This document shows, piece by piece, positions 1-6,300 of a stretch of 8,633 nucleotides of DNA. The stretch covers positions 1 through 8,633 of the forward strand of contig CAKRWX010000088.1 of the NCBI GenBank assembly GCA_934418055.1, given 5' to 3'. A program made the translations under genes and the position numbers. The notes beneath the pieces are model-generated. The model had not been told where the DNA came from, searched no databases, and was given only the letters and a program-made list of their open reading frames with translations. The stretch is from an uncultured Lachnospiraceae bacterium. Lineage in GTDB: Bacteria; Bacillota; Clostridia; Lachnospirales; Lachnospiraceae. The first letter of the stretch is position 1. Each line of letters opens with the position of its first letter.

Positions 1-2123
1 CGGTGCTGACGGCGATACCGGGTTCTAACCAGTCCTATTATCGTTCCATTGACAAGGACCATGTGGCGGCGGTGGCCCCAGGTGTGGCAGTGACTGTGGT
101 GACGGCACCGAAAAATGACGAGGAAAACCGTTACCAGATGGTGGTGGACGAGAAAGAGCCGGGAGGTGTCCTGCCGCCGACCTATCTGGATGATAAAGGT
201 CAGGTACAGCCCATGAATTATGTGTCCGGCGGAAGTTATACCTTCCAGATGCCGTCCCGTGATACGGAGATCAATGTCCGCTATCAGAAGGTCACCACAA
301 GACTTCAGATCACTCCTTCGGAAATGACCTTCCATGTGGTACAGACCCGCAGTGGCGACCGGAAAAATCCGGATGTCTGTACCGAAGTGCGGACGGGAGA
401 AGGCGTTCTGATCGCCAGATATCTGAATGATGTGCCGGATCAGTCGGTAGAGATCCAGCCAGTGCGGGTCCATGGAGAACATAACAGTACAGGCGATACC
501 ATTTCCAGAACCATGAAGTGGATGGTGGATGACACGGATCTTTTGCAGCTGGCGGCGGAAGAGGGATACACCATAGAAGATGCCCGGATTATTCCAAGAA
601 TCAGCAGTTCTTTTATTCAAAACATTCTAAAGAAGCAGATCAAGGCTCAGGCAGACAGCCAGTATCAGGAGCCGATTTCAGCAACGATTTATAAGACAAG
701 CGGTGTTGTGACCGCTGTGACGGATCCAGATTTCTCAGCGGGAAATCAGCCGGTGTACGGAAATTGTCGGGTTCATGTCACATTCCAGATCAAGGATCAG
801 ACCACCAAGCGGGTGGAGGGATTGGATTTAAATAAGAGAAATTTGAATTTCACCATTACCAGAGTGTTAAGTGGTGATCGGAAAGCACCGCAGGAGAAAT
901 ATCTGTGTACGGGGGACATGGTGTTATCTGCGTTCCTAATCCCGGAGCAGCCATTTTACCAGAATGTCACCTGGAAAGACCAGGAAAATGGAAAGAATCT
1001 GCGGCTTTCCAGCACGGGAACCCATGGGGAGGAGTGCAAGGTAACGGTTCGATATGATGAAAATGGACAGGAACATCCCGCATGGATTCAGAACGTGGTC
1101 AATGCAGATGACCAGAAATGGAAGGAAGATCCATATGGAAAACGGTTTGGAACCGCTTCTTACAGCGAGATGGTGACTGCAACCTCTGAAGACCAGACCA
1201 ACGGCGTGATCACGGCTCAGTGCCAGGTAACGGTGAATTTCAGAACTTTGGATCAGACGGTGGTTCATCCAGAATCAGTGGCGATTACGCCAGGACAGGT
1301 TTCCTTTGATCTTTATGTGAAGAAAACAGGAACCAGATATGCGGTGGCGAGAGCAAATCAGGGATTTGAACCAGTCCAGGCGGCAAGTATCGTAAAACCG
1401 GTATTTTCTGCAGATCAGCGACCAGAAGAATATAACGACCAGGTGCAGTGGAGTCTGTCAGATGACCAGTGTATATCCGTAGATTCCAGTGGAAAATTAA
1501 GTCCAAAATCCGAGGCATTGTGGATTACAGAGCTGTTAGACAGCACGGCATATGGTGCGGTAAAAGAGGAACAAAAAACAGTCTGGCTGACGGTAAAAAC
1601 GGTTGATAACGGCCTGGAAGCGAAGATCCCGGTAACGCTGAAATTAACCGTTGAAAATCAGGTGCAGCCGATTCGGAGCAGCACCGGCGGATCTTCCAGT
1701 GGCTCATCCGGAGGCGGTTCCGCCAGATCTTCTTCAGGAACCACCGTCAGTGGAACGAAAAACGCCACATCGTCGGTGCTTCCATCTTATGTCGTGACGG
1801 GTAAATGGATCCAAAATGCGGCAGGCAAATGGTTATTTACGGATCAGAAACGGACTTATGTCAATGAGTGGGCGGCGGTACATAATCCATATGCAGATAC
1901 AGCGAAAGGGCAGAGCGCATTCGACTGGTTCCGGTTTGACAAAGACGGATTTATGGTAACTGGATGGTTTACTGATACGGATGGAAACCGCTATTATTTA
2001 AGCCCCATTTCTGACGGAACCCAGGGACGCATGGTGACCGGATGGCAGACGATCGATGGAAAATCCTACTATTTCCAGGAAGAATCCAATGGGACCAAAG
2101 GGGCGTTGCGGGAGGCACATTGA
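1..2123 (+). CDS. Large secreted surface protein with three beta-rich modules and C-terminal cell-wall-binding repeats (5' partial)
   Basis: The frame is open from the first bases to a TGA at 2121-2123, so the true start and any signal peptide lie upstream; the GTG at 3 is only the first possible start here. Residues below count from that GTG. Residues about 60-97 end in a YTFQMPSRD motif typical of divergent InlB B-repeats. Residues 100-272, 274-423 and 425-556 are three diverged beta-rich modules, each closing with a strand like CRVHVTFQIKDQT, CQVTVNFRTLDQT or VTLKLTVENQVQ. Residues 557-597 are a Ser/Gly/Thr linker. Residues 598-706 are aromatic/glycine wall-binding repeats (GKWIQNAAGKWLF, GFMVTGWFTDTDGNRYY, MVTGWQTIDGKSYYF) of the choline/glucan-binding type, which in known proteins bind wall polymers non-covalently. 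There is no LPXTG sorting signal. The protein is therefore probably exported and wall-associated; its ligand is unknown. Confidence is high that it is a surface protein and low on any specific role. Confidence 0.88.
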   Translation, partial: VLTAIPGSNQSYYRSIDKDHVAAVAPGVAVTVVTAPKNDEENRYQMVVDEKEPGGVLPPTYLDDKGQVQPMNYVSGGSYTFQMPSRDTEINVRYQKVTTRLQITPSEMTFHVVQTRSGDRKNPDVCTEVRTGEGVLIARYLNDVPDQSVEIQPVRVHGEHNSTGDTISRTMKWMVDDTDLLQLAAEEGYTIEDARIIPRISSSFIQNILKKQIKAQADSQYQEPISATIYKTSGVVTAVTDPDFSAGNQPVYGNCRVHVTFQIKDQTTKRVEGLDLNKRNLNFTITRVLSGDRKAPQEKYLCTGDMVLSAFLIPEQPFYQNVTWKDQENGKNLRLSSTGTHGEECKVTVRYDENGQEHPAWIQNVVNADDQKWKEDPYGKRFGTASYSEMVTATSEDQTNGVITAQCQVTVNFRTLDQTVVHPESVAITPGQVSFDLYVKKTGTRYAVARANQGFEPVQAASIVKPVFSADQRPEEYNDQVQWSLSDDQCISVDSSGKLSPKSEALWITELLDSTAYGAVKEEQKTVWLTVKTVDNGLEAKIPVTLKLTVENQVQPIRSSTGGSSSGSSGGGSARSSSGTTVSGTKNATSSVLPSYVVTGKWIQNAAGKWLFTDQKRTYVNEWAAVHNPYADTAKGQSAFDWFRFDKDGFMVTGWFTDTDGNRYYLSPISDGTQGRMVTGWQTIDGKSYYFQEESNGTKGALREAH
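300..1670 (+). repeat. Three diverged protein modules in the first surface protein
   Basis: Three consecutive segments (codons about 300-818, 822-1271 and 1275-1670) look like copies of one ancestral beta-rich module. The first two share an opening strand followed by SGDRK (FHVVQTRSGDRKNP and FTITRVLSGDRKAP), then TGEGVLIA or TGDMVLSA, and both end on a Cys-containing strand (GNCRVHVTF, AQCQVTVNF). The third begins ITPGQVSFDLYVKKTGTR, has lost SGDR and the Cys residues at these places, and ends in VTLKLTVENQ. This resembles bacterial Ig-like stalk modules, but the match is by eye and the family is not named. Confidence 0.6.
1794..2123 (+). repeat. Cell-wall-binding repeat region
   Basis: The last 109 residues of the first protein carry degenerate wall-binding repeats rich in Trp, Tyr and Gly, with the recurring pattern G(K/F)..TGW....DG..YYF. 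Such repeats in choline-binding proteins, toxins and glucosyltransferases form beta-hairpin solenoids that bind wall teichoic acid choline or glucans. The reading frame ends two residues or so after a typical NGTKGAL repeat ending, so the C-terminus looks natural and not truncated. Confidence 0.85.
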
Positions 2124-2138
2124 AAACTATATAAAGGC

Positions 2139-2167
2139 TTTACACATTAAAAATAACCGTCTATAAT
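2139..2167 (+). promoter_or_regulatory. Sigma-A type promoter for the small protein gene
   Basis: A -35 box TTTACA (2139-2144) and a perfect -10 box TATAAT (2162-2167) are separated by exactly 17 bases. This is one mismatch from the vegetative consensus. Transcription would begin near 2174, giving a leader of about 25 bases before the ATG at 2199. The promoter starts only 16 bases after the upstream stop codon. A short TATAA/TTATA inverted repeat overlaps the -10 box (2162-2176), but it is too short and AT-rich to call an operator. Confidence 0.82.
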
Positions 2168-2182
2168 GGAGTTATAAGAATG

Positions 2183-2188
2183 AAAGGA
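2183..2188 (+). promoter_or_regulatory. Ribosome binding site of the small protein gene
   Basis: AAAGGA lies 10 bases before the ATG at 2199, and a second purine run GGAAGG (2193-2198) directly abuts the start. The nearby ATG at 2180 is in a different frame. The 2199 start is chosen because its frame is intact up to the terminator. Confidence 0.55.
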
Positions 2189-2198
2189 CGGTGGAAGG

Positions 2199-2375
2199 AT
2201 GGAAGAAATGACTTTAGAGGAATTAAAACAGGTCACAATTGATTATTATGTAAACCTTCAACGCATTAAAAAAGCGGAAGAAGGAACCAACCCGGAGCTG
2301 GACTATCAGTTAAAGGTTGCGAAGAATAAGTTAGCTACTCTGGGAGTGGTAACAGCAGATTATGAATTAAACTAA
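2199..2375 (+). CDS. Small acidic/helical protein of unknown function, 58 residues
   Basis: The ATG at 2199 opens a 58-codon frame ending TAA at 2373-2375. The protein starts MEEMTLEELKQVTIDYY and is rich in Glu, Lys and Leu with no Cys, signal peptide or membrane segment, so it is probably cytoplasmic. It looks like two amphipathic helices (about residues 4-27 and 34-48) joined by an EEGTNPEL turn, with a short tail ending in ADYELN. It is flanked by its own strong promoter and an intrinsic terminator, which supports it being a real, separately expressed gene. I do not recognise the family. Short helical proteins of this kind could be regulators, partner-binding proteins or accessory factors, but nothing in the sequence decides between these. 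Confidence 0.8.
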   Translation: MEEMTLEELKQVTIDYYVNLQRIKKAEEGTNPELDYQLKVAKNKLATLGVVTADYELN

Positions 2376-2394
2376 ATAACGTGTTGATTGATAT

Positions 2395-2443
2395 GAAAGA
2401 GGTGTAAGGTCATTACGATCGGACACCTCTTTCTTTTGTTTTC
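2395..2443 (+). terminator. Intrinsic terminator after the small protein gene
   Basis: A perfect 11-base inverted repeat, GAAAGAGGTGT (2395-2405) and ACACCTCTTTC (2423-2433), encloses a 17-base loop and is followed directly by the T-rich run TTTTGTTTTC (2434-2443). It starts 20 bases after the small gene's stop. The loop is longer than usual for a rho-independent terminator, but the perfect stem and T-tract make the call strong. The A-rich 5' arm might allow weak function on the other strand, but no gene converges here. Confidence 0.8.
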
Positions 2444-2488
2444 AAGCATCCACAGAAGTTGTTGGTGGCAGATTTTGCAGATATGGTA

Positions 2489-2494
2489 AGGAGG
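2489..2494 (+). promoter_or_regulatory. Strong Shine-Dalgarno of the transglutaminase-like gene
   Basis: A perfect AGGAGG, extended as AAGGAGGAGATC, lies 7 bases before the ATG at 2502. It fixes the start codon, which also gives a well-formed signal peptide. Confidence 0.85.
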
Positions 2495-2501
2495 AGATCG
2501 G

Positions 2502-3368
2502 ATGAAAAAAGGTTGTATTGTGTGTGTTGTGATGATGTCAACAGCTCTGGCGCTTCCGGCGTGGGCGAAAGGGCCTGGAGAGGTGGAATATTCGGCAACG
2601 GGTGAAAAGTTAGAGGTAGAGTTTGCGGCAACGGAAAATTCAGATGCAGTTAAAACACCAGCTGTTCTTGGAATTACAGATCCGGAATATTATCTGTGGC
2701 AGTACGTGTATCGACCTGGCGAGGCATATAGCCTTCAGCCTGCGCCGGATGGCAATCTAAAATCCAGCTATCCAGAAGATCTTCCGGGAATTCAGAAGTT
2801 TCTGAAAGAATCTGATTGGATTCATAAGACCGAGGAACAGCGATTCTGGCTGATTTATGATCGTTTGTCCGTTGGAAGACATGGAAATACGGGAGAAGCA
2901 GGACAGAACGGTGAAACGGCGTATGCATTTTCGGTACTGAATATGGGAAAAGGACTTTGTAAAAACTATGCCGCGGACATCAAGCGAATGGCCCAGTTTA
3001 TGGGATTGGAGGCGGTGACTTACGATCATTCCTATCTTCATCGGTCCGCTATGGTAAAAGTAAATGGTCAGTGGATGGCAGTGGACGGAAGCATTGATAC
3101 CACCAATGGAACACCAGTGGAAAAAGCCGTTTACCCAGTGGATTTTGATACGGAATACCATCGGTATGAGCGAGAATGTCAGCAGAGCAGTGAGTATCAA
3201 CAGCAGCAAAAACAACGGGAAGAAGAGAAAAATTGGGACGCAAAGCTGTTTGCGGGAGAAATTACCTGGTTTGAGTATTACCGGAAGTTGTATACAAACT
3301 TGTCGGATGAAGAACTGCGTGCGTTGTATTCCGATATGGATCTGGATAGCAGAGTAGGACAGGAATGA
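2502..3368 (+). CDS. Secreted transglutaminase-like (papain-fold) protein
   Basis: This 288-residue protein begins with a signal peptide: MKKG, a hydrophobic core at about residues 5-20 and a likely cleavage after AWA at residue 22. There is no lipobox. Residues about 110-200 carry a transglutaminase-like core: Cys153 in GKGLCKNYA, His180 in SYLHRSAMVKVNGQW and Asp195 in WMAVDGSID. This order and spacing match the Cys-His-Asp triad of bacterial transglutaminase-like domains, which may crosslink Gln to amines, cleave peptides or act on amides. The tail is Gln/Glu-rich (about residues 227-243), then has a short helical segment, FAGEITWFEYYRKLYTNLSD, vaguely like a SHOCT motif. Only four bases separate its stop from the next start, so the two genes are probably co-transcribed. 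It should act outside the membrane. Its substrate is unknown; the giant neighbouring protein is a reasonable candidate by context only. Confidence 0.85.
   Translation: MKKGCIVCVVMMSTALALPAWAKGPGEVEYSATGEKLEVEFAATENSDAVKTPAVLGITDPEYYLWQYVYRPGEAYSLQPAPDGNLKSSYPEDLPGIQKFLKESDWIHKTEEQRFWLIYDRLSVGRHGNTGEAGQNGETAYAFSVLNMGKGLCKNYAADIKRMAQFMGLEAVTYDHSYLHRSAMVKVNGQWMAVDGSIDTTNGTPVEKAVYPVDFDTEYHRYERECQQSSEYQQQQKQREEEKNWDAKLFAGEITWFEYYRKLYTNLSDEELRALYSDMDLDSRVGQE
3361..3364 (+). promoter_or_regulatory. Weak Shine-Dalgarno overlapping the end of the transglutaminase-like gene
   Basis: AGGA lies 8 bases before the ATG at 3373, inside the last codons of the upstream gene. A closer GAGAGG abuts the ATG and is too near to be ideal. 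The weak site and the 4-base gap suggest that translation of the giant protein is helped by ribosomes finishing the upstream gene. Confidence 0.45.
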
Positions 3369-3372
3369 GAGG

Positions 3373-6300
3373 ATGAAGGAAGAAGAAAAATCAAGAGAAT
3401 GTAGTGAAAATTTACATAAAATACAAAACGTGGGTCTGAAAGAGAATCTGTGCAAAAGTATACGGAAAAAAGTACCTAGGATTTTCCATAAAAACCCATG
3501 GATGGGGCGGCATGAGAAGGAAAAACGGATATTGGCAGGTATTTTGGCGATTGCAATTTTGGTCTCGTCGGGCCATTTCCCATTTTCCATGCGGACGGAG
3601 GCCGGATCCGATCACCTGGGCAATACAGATACTTACTGGAGTTCTACCTGGCATTATTACTGTATTGACCATAGCGGAATTGCGGCTAATGGATATGGTG
3701 CGGACGGGGATTTATATCAGGCATTTGCGCCTTCGGCAGGACTTTCCAGTGCGGAGACCGCGCTGCTTTTCTGGGCGGCGCTGTCCATGGAGGCCAGTTT
3801 TGGAAATATGCCGACGATCAACAAGGTTTACCAGCAGATCAATGAGAAAGCGGCAGCTAATGGCCTTCGAATGTTAGTACCAGCCGTAACCCAGAGTGAC
3901 CTGGGAACACTACTGCATCTGTCTTCCACCAGGAAAAAATATGCCTGGCTGGATTTTGCGGTAGCCCATGGAGAAGAGTATCTGGCATTAGCCGGACTGA
4001 TGAGCGGAGGAGGTTCTGGAAATACTGGAGGAAGTGGTGGTTCTGGTGATGGAAGTTCCGGCAGTGGAAAGCCAGGCAGTGGAAGCATCGGCGCTGGCCC
4101 GGCGGTGTTGGAAGGTCATACTTCCAGAGGAAATGCATATGCCATTGATCCGGAAACCCTGACTATTTCCTTTGATCCAGGTGGAAAAGACCGGGATTTT
4201 ATCCGGACAGTTCCGCTGAAATTCTGGAATGGATCAGAATATACTTCGGCCATTCCAACGGGCTGGAGCTATGAGAAAACGGATACATCGATTCAGTTTC
4301 ATACCTCAGATCCGGCTTCCAGTCTTCAGGTGATGTTTGATACCGTAGGAACAATCTATGGAGCTGGGGCTGGCGGTGGGTATCAGTCGGCGGAAGAACT
4401 ATATGAGGACACCCTGGAATTATGGCAGTGTATCCAATGTTCCGGAACCCACAAGCATGTGGCAGGTGGAAATGTTCCACTAGAAAGTCATCAACGGTGC
4501 ATTTTTCTGGATATCCAGGAAAAGATGGATATGGGACAGGCCAGTTTCTATGCGGCAGTTGGTGGAGGAAAATCTGGGACAGCGGAAGGTTCTCTGGATT
4601 TTAAAATCTATCGCCATGAAGAAGACTGGGAGACCAATTATAATGTCCAGCTGTATAAATATGATTATGAAACCGGAAAACCATTGGAAGGGTCCATTTT
4701 CCGCCTTTATGAACGGTTTGATGACCAGGACCAGATCCAGGATGAGGATGGCTATGGGGTGATCTGTCGTGGCGGTGATCCATATCTCAGTTATCACAGG
4801 GATGATACGGTTACCTGGGACGGATTCCGCTTCGTTTCTTCTTTACATACGGGAGATGATGGCCGGATTCACCAGACCATCAACCACGGATACCATTATG
4901 AAAAGACGTTTTGTGATGGGCATCCAGAACCGACTTTGGCAGAGGTTCCAGAGGAGGAGACCGATGAAAATGGAGAGGTGTCGAACCAGGATGAGATTGA
5001 TGCGGCAGAGGAAGAAAATGAGCGTCTGCAGGAGGATTGGCAGGCGTGCGTGGATGCTTGTGAGGATTATGCAGACCAGTATCCAGGAGTCCATTTTCAT
5101 TGGGTAAATGATGGGGCGGATGCGTCTGCTTCTGGAGAGGAGGCATTTGTCCAGTCGGGGTGCCAGGTGGATGCAGAAGAGACGTATGAGGCATTTATCT
5201 CGCTGCGGTACAGCTATGCTTTTCAGGAGGAACAGGCCAGAGAGGGCTATGTGCTTCACGGAAAACATCAGGATGACGTGCCGATCGAGATTATTCGGAC
5301 GGATTCTTCTGAACATGGGGCAAATGCCCAGTTTACTGGAGAATACAGCGGGCAGATCACAGCCAGTCTCAGTTCCAGAATTGCGAAAACGGAACAAGCG
5401 GCGGTGGTAAAGATGGAAAAGCAATACTATCCGGTGGAAGAAGCCAGTACATTCCAGTACCAGCCGCAGGTGATCAAATGGCCGGAGAAGGTGTTGGAGA
5501 TTCTGTGTGATAATGCGAAGAAGGAAAAGCTGGCGACACCGTCATTGGCAGAGAAAGCAACGCCAAGTGAGGCAAAAATCGTCGAAGCAGCATCCACCAA
5601 AATGGGAAAAGCGACTGCATCGGAAGCGGATCGGGCGACACCGAATGAAGTGAAACGAGCGACCCAAGATGTAGGATGTGACACACCATCCAATGCAGAG
5701 GCGATTGAAGATGGCGAAGAAGAAGCCCATGATCCAGTTCAATCAAATCGTCTGAGAAGCCATCTGAATACCATTACGGTGCAATCTGAAGATGACCTGG
5801 AAGATATTGGCGAAAGCGGCACAGGAGGCGCAGATCTATTCGAGAAAGCCTATGAGGAAGCATTAGCCAGTGAAAGTGTCGGTGACAGCCAGCCCCAAGG
5901 CCCTTCGGATCAGTACAGCCATTGCAATAACCAGGATGGAGAGGGAGACGCGTTCCGGGTTTACGACCACCGGACAGAAGGTGAAATCCATATCAACAAG
6001 CGGGATATGATGCTGGAACAGGGAGAAACGGATCATCCGGGATTTGATTCTTATGGGGAAGTGCAGGCGGATGCTGTGTTGGAAGGAGCAGTTTATGGCC
6101 TGTTTGCTGCGGAAGAGATCCGGCATCCCGATGGAAAAACGGGCATTGTGTACGAAAAAGGTGATCTGGTGGCGGTGACCACAACGGACAAGTATGGAGA
6201 CGCCTCTTTTCTGGTTAATACGGAGGCACCAGGTTACGTCTATGATTATGAAGCAGGAGAAATTCGGAAAACAAAAAGCGGATTCGTCGACCGGGCACCG

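Noticed and set aside
2162..2176. A TATAA/TTATA inverted repeat over the -10 box as a repressor operator
   Set aside because: Five AT-only base pairs around a promoter -10 box are expected by chance.
2464..2478. A sigma-54-like GG...GC element (TGGCAGATTTTGCA) before the transglutaminase-like gene
   Set aside because: The spacing between GG and GC is 8 bases, or 11 using the earlier GG, not the required 10, and transcription would start at or in the ribosome binding site.
2459..2487. A TTGTTG / TATGGT pair with 17-base spacing as a sigma-A promoter for the gene at 2502
   Set aside because: Only 3 of 6 and 4 of 6 matches, and the predicted start would fall on the Shine-Dalgarno, leaving no usable leader.
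2502..2565. Lipoprotein signal in the transglutaminase-like protein because of Cys5 and Cys8
   Set aside because: Neither Cys follows a lipobox; they sit at the start of the hydrophobic core, and an ordinary AWA cleavage site is present.
2757..3590. A 277-codon open frame on the minus strand across the end of the transglutaminase-like gene and the start of the giant gene
   Set aside because: It overlaps two well-supported + strand genes, its protein is an unnatural Phe/Ile/His/Leu-rich sequence with no domain, and no promoter or convincing ribosome site is seen. It is a shadow frame.
4003..4098. The GC-rich Gly/Ser stretch as a DNA-level repeat array or recombination site
   Set aside because: The repeats are imperfect Gly/Ser codons explained by a protein linker; no flanking repeats or mobile-element genes are seen.
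4843..5424. A 193-codon minus-strand frame inside the giant gene
   Set aside because: The + strand frame is uninterrupted with clear domain motifs here; the antisense protein has no recognisable features.
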